Shown piece by piece: positions 6,996 to 14,301 of a stretch of 30,462 bases of DNA; positions within the stretch are counted from its first letter, which is position 1, and each line of letters starts with the position of its first letter. The DNA is from Magnetaquiglobus sp039908105. GTDB taxonomy: Bacteria > Pseudomonadota > Magnetococcia > Magnetococcales > Magnetaquicoccaceae. The stretch is from NCBI GenBank assembly GCA_039908105.1, contig JAMOBI010000043.1, positions 1 through 30,462 of the forward strand. Reading direction: 5' to 3'. The notes below the pieces were generated by a model. The model did no database searches and had not been told where the DNA came from. It worked only from the letters and a program-made list of their open reading frames with translations. The translations under genes were made by a program, and so were the position numbers.

Positions 6996-8800
6996 TGGAG
7001 CGCAGTCATTATTGCAACGAAGTGCGTGAAACATTGGTGGATCAGCGGGTCACGTTGTGCGGTTGGGTGAATCGTCGTCGGGATCACGGCGGGGTGATCT
7101 TCGTGGATCTGCGCGACCGCACCGGTCTGGTGCAGGTGGTGTTCAGTCCGGAGGAGGGGGAGCCCCATGCCCAGGCGCATGCGTTGCGCAACGAGTATGT
7201 GGTGCAGGTGTCGGGGGTGGTGAGGCGCCGTCCGGCGGAGACGGAAAACCCCAAGCTGCCGACCGGGCTGATCGAGGTGCGGGTGGAGCGGGTGACCATT
7301 CTCAACGCCGCAGCGGTGCTGCCGTTCCAGCTTGACGAGGAGGTGAGCGAGGCGGTGCGGTTGACCTACCGGTTTTTGGATCTGCGCCGTCCGGAGATGC
7401 AAAGAAATCTGATCGCGCGTCATCGGGCGATGCAGGCGATCCGGCGGGGACTGGATGAGGCGGGATTTCTGGAGATCGAAACCCCGATGCTCACGCGCAG
7501 CACCCCGGAGGGGGCGCGTGACTATCTGGTGCCCTCAAGGGTTAATCCGGGTGAGTTCTACGCCCTGCCGCAGTCGCCGCAGCTCTTCAAGCAGTTGCTG
7601 ATGATCTCGGGATATGACCGTTATTTCCAGATCACCCGCTGTTTCCGCGATGAGGATCTGCGTGCCGACCGGCAGCCGGAGTTCACCCAGGTCGATCTTG
7701 AGATGAGCTTCGTGGATCCGGATCAGGTGATCGGACTGGTTGAGCAGGTGGTGGCACGACTGTTTGCCGAGGTGCTCGATATCCGCTTGAATCTGCCTTT
7801 TCCGCGCATGACCTATGCTGCGGCCATGGACCGTTACGGTCTGGATGCCCCGGATACGCGCATCCGCATGGGGTTGACCGATCTGACCGGGATGATGAAA
7901 ACGACCGGCTTCAAGGTGTTCGCCGATGCGGTGCGTCTGACCGGGCGGCGCGGGCAGCAGGGGGCGATCAAGGCGTTGCGGGTGCCGGGCGGTGCGGCGT
8001 TGACGCGCAAGGAGATCGACGAGTGCACCGAATTCGTCGGCATTTATGGGGCCAAGGGGTTGGCCTGGATCAAGGTCAACGGGCCGTGGCGCGAGGGGGG
8101 CTGGCAGTCACCGATCGTCAAGTTCTTCAACGAGGCGGAGCTGGAGGCGATTGCCACTGCGACCGGTGTCGAGACGGGCGACTTGTTGTTCTTCGGGGCG
8201 GATCGGCTCAAGGTGGTGAACGAGTCTTTGGGTCGTCTGCGCGTCAAGCTCGGGCGTGAGCGTTCGATCATGGACGATGTCCCCTTCTCGTTTGCCTGGG
8301 TGACGGAGTTCCCGCTGTTGGAGTGGGATGAGGAGAGCAAGCGGTTCACCTCGGTGCATCATCCGTTCACCGCGCCCATGGAGGAGGATTTCGCCCGGTT
8401 GACGGCTGAGGGGGCCGAAGGGGTGGACGGGGTACGGTCGCGCGCCTATGATCTGGTGCTCAACGGCAGCGAGGTGGGTGGCGGTTCGATCCGTATTCAC
8501 GATCCGCGCATGCAGATGCGCATGCTGGAGTTGTTGAACATCGGGCCAGAGGAGGCGGAGGAGAAGTTCGGTTTCTTGTTGCGCGCTTTGGAGTTTGGTG
8601 CGCCGCCGCACGGTGGGTTGGCGCTCGGCATGGATCGGTTGATGGCGATCCTGTTGGGTGCGGAGTCGATTCGCGATGTGATCGCCTTCCCGAAGACGCA
8701 GAAGGCGGCCTGTCCGTTGACCAGGGCGCCGTCGGTGGTGGATGCGGCGCAGTTGCGGGAGTTGCATTTGCGGACCATGCAGCGGGTGAAGGCCGAGTAA
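6995..8800 (+). CDS. aspS: Aspartyl-tRNA synthetase, probably non-discriminating
   Basis: This class II synthetase has 601 residues, the usual bacterial AspRS length. It has an N-terminal OB-fold anticodon domain (RRRDHGGVIFVDLRDR), a catalytic core with FRDEDLRADRQPEFTQVDLE, a bacterial GAD insertion around 290-410, and the C-terminal motif GLALGMDRL followed by VIAFPKTQ. The ATG at 6995 (TGATG overlap) is preferred to the GTG one codon earlier. Residue 31 is His; in Pseudomonas AspRS a His at this position marks an enzyme that also charges tRNA-Asn with Asp, whereas E. coli has Leu. I infer that Asn-tRNA is made through GatCAB in this organism. Confidence 0.96.
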   Translation: MERSHYCNEVRETLVDQRVTLCGWVNRRRDHGGVIFVDLRDRTGLVQVVFSPEEGEPHAQAHALRNEYVVQVSGVVRRRPAETENPKLPTGLIEVRVERVTILNAAAVLPFQLDEEVSEAVRLTYRFLDLRRPEMQRNLIARHRAMQAIRRGLDEAGFLEIETPMLTRSTPEGARDYLVPSRVNPGEFYALPQSPQLFKQLLMISGYDRYFQITRCFRDEDLRADRQPEFTQVDLEMSFVDPDQVIGLVEQVVARLFAEVLDIRLNLPFPRMTYAAAMDRYGLDAPDTRIRMGLTDLTGMMKTTGFKVFADAVRLTGRRGQQGAIKALRVPGGAALTRKEIDECTEFVGIYGAKGLAWIKVNGPWREGGWQSPIVKFFNEAELEAIATATGVETGDLLFFGADRLKVVNESLGRLRVKLGRERSIMDDVPFSFAWVTEFPLLEWDEESKRFTSVHHPFTAPMEEDFARLTAEGAEGVDGVRSRAYDLVLNGSEVGGGSIRIHDPRMQMRMLELLNIGPEEAEEKFGFLLRALEFGAPPHGGLALGMDRLMAILLGAESIRDVIAFPKTQKAACPLTRAPSVVDAAQLRELHLRTMQRVKAE

Positions 8801-8801
8801 A

Positions 8802-9133
8802 GCGCAACCAGCTGCCAATGTGTAGCTGTTACTGGTGAAAAAAAAGAGCGGGTCTGGGAGATTCCTCTCCCAGGGTTTTGCTTTTGATTTTGATCTTAGC
8901 GCGCATTTCAAAAGAAGCCTTTTTCGCGTTTTTTGCGAAAAATGCGCCGCGCGTCGCCTTGGTTGCGGGATTGTTTTGCGCTTTTTGCAAAACAATCCCG
9001 CGAACATGGCCCAAGAACAAAGCTGCGTGACAGAGGCTTTAAGGTTTGGTGACTGGCGTGCCAGCCCGTCGCAACCCGTCAAATCAACTTGGTTGCTCCA
9101 CTAAACCGTACCCAGCTTGGAATGTGTAGTCGT
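8802..9133 (+). repeat. Composite modular repeat (longest copy)
   Basis: This fills most of the 530-nt gap after aspS. In order: a degenerate end module (CAACCAGCTGCCAATGTGTAG); the purine-rich GGTGAAAAAAA module with a CTGGGAG/CTCCCAG hairpin; a module with CTTAGCGCGC, TTTCAAAAGAAGC and GCGAAAAATGCGC; a perfect 15-bp hairpin at 8965-8979/8987-9001 with loop GCTTTTT; the distal module shared with 1-106; and a second, direct end module from 9102 (TAAACCGTACCCAGCTTGG). The ORFs crossing it are incidental. 9134-9330 holds no clear gene. Confidence 0.85.
8854..8880 (+). terminator. Repeat-borne stem-loop downstream of aspS
   Basis: CTGGGAG (8854-8860) pairs with CTCCCAG (8867-8873) across a 6-nt loop and is followed by GGTTTTGCTTTT. 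It lies 54 nt after the aspS stop and could serve as its intrinsic terminator. The same hairpin occurs in the 20 kb repeat copy with an 8-bp stem (19991-20010). Confidence 0.5.
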
Positions 9134-9330
9134 CATAGCGGCCAACAAAAATTGGTACAATAATTGCGTAAACCATGCCAGCAAACGAGGTGCGCGGCAT
9201 GGGTGGAGGTTTTTTTGACGCTCGACTCCGGATTCAAACGGGCCTGAGCGGTTGGGTTGGGGGAGCGGGCTTTCAGTCAACAGCTTGATCAACCCAACTT
9301 CCCGATGACCAAAAAACAGGATGACCCATC

Positions 9331-9840
9331 ATGTCGTGCCGGATCACCTCAGCCATTCAGGATGATGTTGCCACCATCAATCAGTATCGCACGGTCTCCG
9401 AAGGGGTGGAGATCATGGTGAACCGCGGGGTTGGCTCCCTGGTGGTGATGGAAGGGGGCAATGTGGTCGGTTATTTCACCGAGCGGGATCTGTTGGTGCG
9501 GGTGGTCGGCAAGAAGCGCGATCCGGCCAAAACGCCGATCCACGAAGTGATGACCCGCAATCTGGTGCGGGTGGAGTACGACGCCACCTGCAAGTACAGC
9601 CTGGAGTTGATGAAGGATCACCGCATCCGCCATCTGGTGGTGTTTGATGGTCAACGTTTCATGGGGGTGGTGTCGATGCGCGACATTGCCGCCATGATGA
9701 GTCGTTCGATCGGCAAGGGGGATTTCACCGTCAATGTGGTGGGCGGGGTGGTGCTTCTGGTGGTGCTGTCGGTGATCGGCTTTCTGATCTATCTGGTGCC
9801 GGAGATGTTCGGCATCGCGCGACGCTCCCTGAACGGATGA
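9331..9840 (+). CDS. Tandem CBS-domain protein with C-terminal membrane helix
   Basis: This 169-residue protein has two CBS motifs (about 7-60 and 70-127) that form a Bateman module, usually an adenine-nucleotide sensor. Typical blocks are VGSLVVMEGGNVVGYFTERDLL and IRHLVVFDGQRFMGVVSMRDI. Residues about 133-157 (VNVVGGVVLLVVLSVIGFLIY) form one transmembrane helix, so the sensor is tethered to the inner membrane from the cytoplasmic side. There is no transporter or enzyme domain, so it probably regulates a partner encoded elsewhere. It follows the repeat copy directly. Confidence 0.85.
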   Translation: MSCRITSAIQDDVATINQYRTVSEGVEIMVNRGVGSLVVMEGGNVVGYFTERDLLVRVVGKKRDPAKTPIHEVMTRNLVRVEYDATCKYSLELMKDHRIRHLVVFDGQRFMGVVSMRDIAAMMSRSIGKGDFTVNVVGGVVLLVVLSVIGFLIYLVPEMFGIARRSLNG

Positions 9841-9858
9841 GGCAATCAGGGAGCGTCG
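9820..9858. terminator. 13-bp inverted repeat between convergent genes
   Basis: CGACGCTCCCTGA (9820-9832) is the exact reverse complement of 9846-9858, with a 13-nt loop that holds the stop codon of the CBS gene. It lies between this gene and the convergent rhodanese gene. There is no T-run, so it may be a bidirectional or weak terminator or an mRNA-end stabiliser. Confidence 0.5.
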
Positions 9859-9896
9859 TAGCGCGGGGTGTGAAGGGGGATTCTCCTCCTGTCAAA

Positions 9897-10322
9897 TCAG
9901 CACTGCACCCAGGGGAGGCCGCGAAAGCGCCAGCCGTTGACGCTGGAGCGGTGATGATGGTCATCGCGGTCGCCCTCGAACCCTTCAAGAACGTGGTGCA
10001 CCGAGCGGAACCCCTCGCGGATGAGGCTGTTGCCCGCGTCGATGGAACGGTGTCCGGAACGGCAGATCAGGACGATGGTACGCTCTTTTGATTGGGCGGC
10101 ACGCAGCACGTCGGGCACGAAATCCGGATTGAGTTCAAAATCCGGGGCATCCTGCCAGGGGATGTTGATCACGCCGCGCGGACTGCCGACGAAGAAGTGT
10201 TCGATCTCGGAACGGATGTCGATGAAGAGTGTTTCGGATTGATTGACCAGCTCGAAGGCTTCGGCAGGGGTCAGGTGGCCGAGTTCGGGATCCGAGACGC
10301 TGTGTGGTGCGGATGGGAGCAT
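9897..10322 (-). CDS. Rhodanese-like sulfurtransferase
   Basis: This single-domain rhodanese of 141 residues is probably cytoplasmic, as no signal peptide is visible. The active-site loop CRSGHRS begins at Cys87, which would carry the persulfide. The upstream rhodanese blocks FIDIRSEIEHFFVGSPRGVINIP (about 33-55) and the C-terminal block VHHVLEGFEG (108-117) are present. The tail after about 118 is His-rich (DDHHHRSSVNGW), typical of this subgroup and a possible metal contact. The sulfur acceptor is not apparent from the neighbours. Confidence 0.88.
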   Translation of the reverse strand: MLPSAPHSVSDPELGHLTPAEAFELVNQSETLFIDIRSEIEHFFVGSPRGVINIPWQDAPDFELNPDFVPDVLRAAQSKERTIVLICRSGHRSIDAGNSLIREGFRSVHHVLEGFEGDRDDHHHRSSVNGWRFRGLPWVQC

Positions 10323-10442
10323 GCGGTTGTTTTCTCCTGTAAGACAGACAGGCCTAAGGGATACGTTTTTTTATCTAGTGATAAACCGGATGGATGGTGG
10401 ACGTCAAGCGACAATGGCCCATGAGCGGTGGATTGAAAGACC

Positions 10443-11120
10443 ATGAACCTGAACAAGCGAAAACCGGCGATCCGACCCAGCTCGAATGAGCGACTGCTGG
10501 CCGAACGCAACGTGGAGCGTGGGGGACGTCCTTCGATTCTGGACAACCAGAAGATCGAACCCCGCATGCGTCACCGGTTGCAGGAGATCCAACAGGAGGG
10601 GGCGCGTATCGAACAGCGGGCCCAGCAGGTGGCGCGCGAGTCGTTGCGACGTCGTACCGCGCTGGCGGCGAGTGCTGGGGAACACCCGCTGGGGGTGCGT
10701 CTTTTGGAGGGGGGCGTGGTGCTGGCAGCGGGTCTGTCGCTGATGATCCGCAACGGCTTTGGTCAGATCGCAGGTCTGATCCGTGATGGTCGTGACAGGG
10801 TGAGTGGATTGACCCGGCGGCGTCCGCGTCCCTGGGAGATTGAAGAGCAGCCGGTCGAGGAGCCGGAAGAGGAGATGTGGCATCGGGAGGAGGGCGGTTC
10901 CCACGGCGGTTCGGTGCGGGTGATCGGTCTGACCGGTGTTGGCGACGCCGGGACCACGGGGAGCATGCAAACGGCATTGCAATCCCCATTGCGTCAGGAG
11001 GTGGAACGGACTAAAGTTCAGAGACTCGACGCCGAGGAGCAGGATCTGCCGGAGGAGCATCTGGAGGATCAGCTCGGGGCACTGCGCGCCCGTTTGACCT
11101 CTTTGTCGCGTCCAGGTTGA
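10443..11120 (+). CDS. Unknown Arg/Glu-rich protein with one hydrophobic segment
   Basis: I do not recognise this 225-residue protein. The N-terminal third is basic and helical with many Arg and Gln (LQEIQQEGARIEQRAQQV). One moderately hydrophobic stretch lies at about 82-107 (LLEGGVVLAAGLSLMI). The segment after about 130 is highly acidic (EQPVEEPEEEMW), and the C-terminus is helical and charged. It precedes the kinase gene by about 110 nt on the same strand and could be functionally linked, but no motif shows this. A longer antisense frame overlaps it and the kinase, and is rejected. Confidence 0.6.
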   Translation: MNLNKRKPAIRPSSNERLLAERNVERGGRPSILDNQKIEPRMRHRLQEIQQEGARIEQRAQQVARESLRRRTALAASAGEHPLGVRLLEGGVVLAAGLSLMIRNGFGQIAGLIRDGRDRVSGLTRRRPRPWEIEEQPVEEPEEEMWHREEGGSHGGSVRVIGLTGVGDAGTTGSMQTALQSPLRQEVERTKVQRLDAEEQDLPEEHLEDQLGALRARLTSLSRPG

Positions 11121-11228
11121 AAAACGACTCGGGGTGTGGCGTGACCGTTCGTTGTTCTGGTTTATGTCGCTGATCAAACGGTATCCACGTCCGTTTCCTA
11201 AAAAATAGGTACCATCCGGCTGGGTCTC

Positions 11229-13229
11229 ATGAATTCGGAAGCCTTCAGCAGCGCGTTGCCCCCCGGTTCGAAACTGCTTTGGTTCGAGATCATCCAGGTT
11301 CTGGGCAAGGGTGGCTTCGGCATTACCTACCTGGGGCGGGATACCAACCAGAATCAGATGGTGGCGATCAAAGAGTATCTGCCCACCGTCTTCGCGTCGC
11401 GTCGTCACGGCAGTCAGGTTCTGCCCAACTCTCCGGAAGACAAAAAAACCTTTGATTGGGGTCTGGACAGCTTTCTCAAAGAGGCGCAGATCGTTGCCCG
11501 TTTCCGGCACCCGAGCATTGTGCGGGTGGTGAGTTTCTTCCGCAACGCCAACACCGCCTACATGGTGATGGAGTATGTCGAGGGCGAGGGGCTTGATGCG
11601 ATCCTCAAACGGCGCAAGGTGCTGCCCGAGGCGACCATCAAGCGCATCCTGCCCTCCCTGCTCGACGGCCTGGAACTGCTGCATAAATCAGCCTTCATTC
11701 ACCGTGATCTCAAACCCCCGAACATCCTGATCCGTGCCGATGGCACGCCGGTGATCCTCGATTTCGGTTCCGCACGTCAGGCCGTGGCCGGTCAGGGCGA
11801 TCAGATGACCAGTCTCTTGAGTCTCGGCTACTCCCCGTTTGAACAGTACGACTCCTCGGGCGATCGTCAGGGACCGTGGTCGGATATTTACGCCATGGGT
11901 GGGGTGCTTTATCGCTGCATTGCCGGGGACAAGCCGATCGATGCTTCCAAGCGCATCTCCGCCCGTTTGCGCGGTGAGACCGATCCGGTCGTGCCAGCGG
12001 TCGAGATCGGCAAGGATCGCTATTCGGCCAATTTTCTCAAGGCCATCGACTGGGCGTTGATGGTGCTGGAGAAAGAGCGTCCGCAGTCGGTGCGCGAGTG
12101 GCGCTCCCAGTTGTTGGGGGATTCCACGGTTGCCGGGGATGCCACTCAAGCGGGCGAGGGATCCGGGGTCACCGTGCTGCGTCCCCCGGAACCGGGTGTG
12201 GTCGGTGGTGGTGAGGCCGGTGGTGCGCGCAAGAAGAGCAGTTGGCGCAGTTTTATCGCCTCGATGAACGAATTCGCCACCCAGATCGATCCCGAGGAGG
12301 CGCGGGCGCGCAACAGCGATGTGTTGCATCCCATGCGCGGCGAGGTGGCCGCGAGTGGCGCACCGTCGGGCGTTGTGGAAGCGGCTGCCGGGTTGTCGGC
12401 GCGTGCGCGCGAGGTGGTGGCCGCAGCCACCCCGTCGCCCGTGACCGCTTCGGCCCCTGTGGTTGCCGCACCCCCGCAGGCGCCAGCGGCGCCACGCAAG
12501 CGCGGGGCGTTGTGGATCGATCCCTTGCTGCGCATGGAGTTCGTCTGGTTGCCGGGTGGGATCTTCAAGATGGGTTCCCCGCCGGGGGAGGCGGGTCGTC
12601 GGTCCGAGGAGTTGCCGCAGCGTGATGTGCGCGTCGAGGGGTTCTGGATCAGCAAGTATCTGGTCACCTGGGGGCGTTGGCATCGGGTGATGGGGGATCA
12701 TCCGCCCGGACTGTATCGGGAGAGCAAGATCAACCATCCGGTGTCACGGGTCTCCTGGAACGATGTGCAGCAGTTTTTGCGGCAGTTCAATCGTCTGTTG
12801 GGTGAAAACCTGAATCTCCGACTCCCCACCGAGGCTGAATGGGAGTTCGCTGCCCGTGCCGGTCAGGGTGCGCCGTATCTCTCCGGGGATGAGGATCACT
12901 GGAGCATGACCGATTTTGCCTGGGTGAAGAGCAATTCGGGTGGTCAATCGCGTCCGGTGGGTGAGAAGAAGTCCAATGATTGGGGGCTTTACGACATGGC
13001 CGGCAATGTGCGCGAGTGGACCGAGGATCGTTTTCATGCCGATTCCGTCGGGCGTGGCAGTGGGCATACCCAGCCGGGGGTGGTGGATGAGGCGCGGGTG
13101 GTGCGCGGCAGTGGTTTTGCCTGCATGGCCAAGGATTGTCGTACCGCGCGGCGGCAGAGGGTGGAGTCTGGTTTGGCCCATGATGATTTGGGATTCCGGT
13201 TGGTGCGGGGCGCGGGTGAGAGGGTGTAG
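11229..13229 (+). CDS. Ser/Thr protein kinase fused to FGE-like (SUMF1) domain
   Basis: This is a 666-residue two-domain protein. Residues 19-295 are a Hanks-type kinase: glycine loop GKGGFGITY (26-34), ATP lysine Lys48 (AIKEY), catalytic loop HRDLKPPNI (158-166), DFG at 178-180 and the GYSPFEQY activation-segment motif (200-207). An Ala/Pro/Val-rich linker covers about 300-430. Residues about 437-662 form a formylglycine-generating-enzyme-like fold (MEFVWLPGGIFKMGS; LRLPTEAEWEFAARAG; GNVREWTED; GFRLVRG). The paired catalytic cysteines of true FGE are not evident, so the second domain is likelier a binding or receptor module, as in many such bacterial fusions. No transmembrane helix is seen. 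Confidence 0.93.
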   Translation: MNSEAFSSALPPGSKLLWFEIIQVLGKGGFGITYLGRDTNQNQMVAIKEYLPTVFASRRHGSQVLPNSPEDKKTFDWGLDSFLKEAQIVARFRHPSIVRVVSFFRNANTAYMVMEYVEGEGLDAILKRRKVLPEATIKRILPSLLDGLELLHKSAFIHRDLKPPNILIRADGTPVILDFGSARQAVAGQGDQMTSLLSLGYSPFEQYDSSGDRQGPWSDIYAMGGVLYRCIAGDKPIDASKRISARLRGETDPVVPAVEIGKDRYSANFLKAIDWALMVLEKERPQSVREWRSQLLGDSTVAGDATQAGEGSGVTVLRPPEPGVVGGGEAGGARKKSSWRSFIASMNEFATQIDPEEARARNSDVLHPMRGEVAASGAPSGVVEAAAGLSARAREVVAAATPSPVTASAPVVAAPPQAPAAPRKRGALWIDPLLRMEFVWLPGGIFKMGSPPGEAGRRSEELPQRDVRVEGFWISKYLVTWGRWHRVMGDHPPGLYRESKINHPVSRVSWNDVQQFLRQFNRLLGENLNLRLPTEAEWEFAARAGQGAPYLSGDEDHWSMTDFAWVKSNSGGQSRPVGEKKSNDWGLYDMAGNVREWTEDRFHADSVGRGSGHTQPGVVDEARVVRGSGFACMAKDCRTARRQRVESGLAHDDLGFRLVRGAGERV

Positions 13230-13242
13230 AGGTAAGTTTCTT

Positions 13243-13279
13243 CGGGGGATCGGGGGCGATAAGCCCCTCCGGTCCCCCG
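13243..13279. terminator. G/C-rich stem-loop between convergent genes
   Basis: CGGGGGA (13243-13249) pairs with TCCCCCG (13273-13279), and inside it GGGGC/GCCCC closes a GATAA loop. It lies just after the kinase gene and just beyond the 3' end of the convergent small gene. There is no clear T-run, so it may act as a bidirectional transcript end. Confidence 0.5.
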
Positions 13280-13287
13280 TAATCGTA

Positions 13288-13626
13288 TTACACCATTTCA
13301 TCCTCACACATCTCCTCTGTCCCCACGCACGACCGCGTCGGCATGGGCGGTGGCGGGGATTGCCCGAACAAGCGGACATGCCAGTAGGACCAGGAACGGG
13401 CATCGATGATGCCGGGTGGTGCTTGGGTCAAAGCCTCGGCAAAAGCTGATTCCGGGATGTGTCGCCAGAGAATCATCAGATCCTCCCAGGTGGCATGCCG
13501 CATGGCATAGGCCAGGAAGCGGATCGGATCGGCCAGGGCCGAGGCCGGAGGCTCGAACCAGATGATGCGATGAGCGACCGCTTCCATCTCCGGGGTTTGA
13601 GGAATCGGTGGCAGCGGTGATTTCAT
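13288..13626 (-). CDS. Conserved-looking small protein, unknown function
   Basis: This 112-residue protein has a compact core: WFEPPASALADPIRFLAYAM, then a Trp-rich block (ATWEDLMILWRHIPESAF) and APPGIIDARSWSYWHVRLF. The style resembles small proteins often encoded next to nucleotidyltransferase-like genes, but I cannot name the family firmly. Its ATG overlaps the stop of the upstream fragment (ATGA), so the two were translated as a pair. The C-terminal 25 residues are Pro/Cys/acidic and look unstructured. It could be the surviving antitoxin-like partner of a decayed pair. Confidence 0.6.
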   Translation of the reverse strand: MKSPLPPIPQTPEMEAVAHRIIWFEPPASALADPIRFLAYAMRHATWEDLMILWRHIPESAFAEALTQAPPGIIDARSWSYWHVRLFGQSPPPPMPTRSCVGTEEMCEDEMV

Positions 13627-13826
13627 CGCAGCGGATCGTTCGAGTTGAACGGGGTGATGGTTGGCAGTAAATGCGGTTGCACGGCGCGCGCGGCTTGGGT
13701 CAGACGCTGGCGGGTCGCCTCTGGCAATTGCATCAGATTACCATCTTCAAAATGACACAAGGCTTTCAAGGTCAATAGCGGTTTAAACGGGGTGCCGTAA
13801 ATGGCCAATGCCCCCGCCAGTATCGG
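13623..13826 (-). pseudogene. C-terminal fragment, possibly of an AbiEii-like nucleotidyltransferase
   Basis: The open frame has no ATG and is closed upstream by a TGA at 13827-13829. The readable part (ALAIYGTPFKPLLTLKALCHF, then an Asp/Leu-rich end with LPEATRQRL) looks like the C-terminal tail of a larger protein. The style resembles AbiEii/DUF1814-type nucleotidyltransferases, but this is recall, not proof. It shares an ATGA overlap with the next gene. I read it as the remnant of a gene lost upstream; a very short leaderless TTG-started protein is the alternative. Confidence 0.4.
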
Positions 13827-13878
13827 TCATGAGGTTTTCTTTCGATTTGCCATATGGATCAAGAGGTTATCGCAGATT

Positions 13879-13905
13879 ATTGCCCGCAACTGCCGGATCC
13901 GGGAT
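13879..13905. repeat. 27-bp repeat, first copy
   Basis: These 27 nt (ending TGCCGGATCCGGGAT) are identical to 20281-20307. Here the repeat abuts the stop codon of the PilZ gene and follows it on the minus strand. It lies between that gene and the decayed fragment at 13623-13826. The paired upstream arm seen at 20 kb is missing here. Confidence 0.85.
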
Positions 13906-14222
13906 TATTGTTCGCTTTCAAAATCGAGTCCGATGCCGCGCGGATTGATGCGCGCCACGCTGCACGGGAAAGAGACCTCGTAGCTCGATCCCCCTTCCTG
14001 CATCTCCAGAAACACCACCCCTTTGTCGCCGATCACGATCTCGTCCGTGGGTTGAGAGGTCTCCATGAAGGCGCCGCTCATGCTCACATCCGCCGTATGG
14101 CCATGATAGACCTGTCCCAAGGCGATCTCCAGGCGGATTTTGGTGTGAAACGGAAAACGGGCCTCGGACCGGGGGGGGTCACCACTCCCGATGGTGGCTT
14201 GGGGTATCGGTTCCGAGGTCAT
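13905..14222 (-). CDS. PilZ domain protein (c-di-GMP receptor)
   Basis: This single-domain PilZ protein of 105 residues has both c-di-GMP-binding signatures: RxxxR at Arg18-Arg22 (RSEAR) and D/NxSxxG at 45-50 (DVSMSG). A strong ribosome binding site (AAGGAGG) precedes the ATG. Single PilZ proteins act as adaptors for motility or polysaccharide output. Its target is not shown, though a large glycan locus lies 3 kb away. Its stop codon sits at the edge of the 27-bp repeat. Confidence 0.9.
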   Translation of the reverse strand: MTSEPIPQATIGSGDPPRSEARFPFHTKIRLEIALGQVYHGHTADVSMSGAFMETSQPTDEIVIGDKGVVFLEMQEGGSSYEVSFPCSVARINPRGIGLDFESEQ

Positions 14223-14301
14223 ACGGGCCTCCTTTTTGCAGGATTGCGAATGTGTCCGATCATGATTTCAACATTGTGAACCCAAATCTTTCCAAACGCA
14301 A

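Noticed and set aside
8965..9001. Retron-like msr/msd structure at the strong hairpin
   Set aside because: No reverse transcriptase gene is in the window and the hairpin occurs in several repeat copies.
9101..9292. Minus-strand frame of 63 codons upstream of the CBS gene
   Set aside because: Its start codes for repeat end-module sequence and it has no ribosome binding site or family resemblance.
10404..11684. Long minus-strand open frame of 426 codons
   Set aside because: It overlaps the certain kinase gene and the plus-strand 225-residue gene, and its translation is His/Arg/Thr-rich low-complexity text typical of antisense frames in GC-rich genes.
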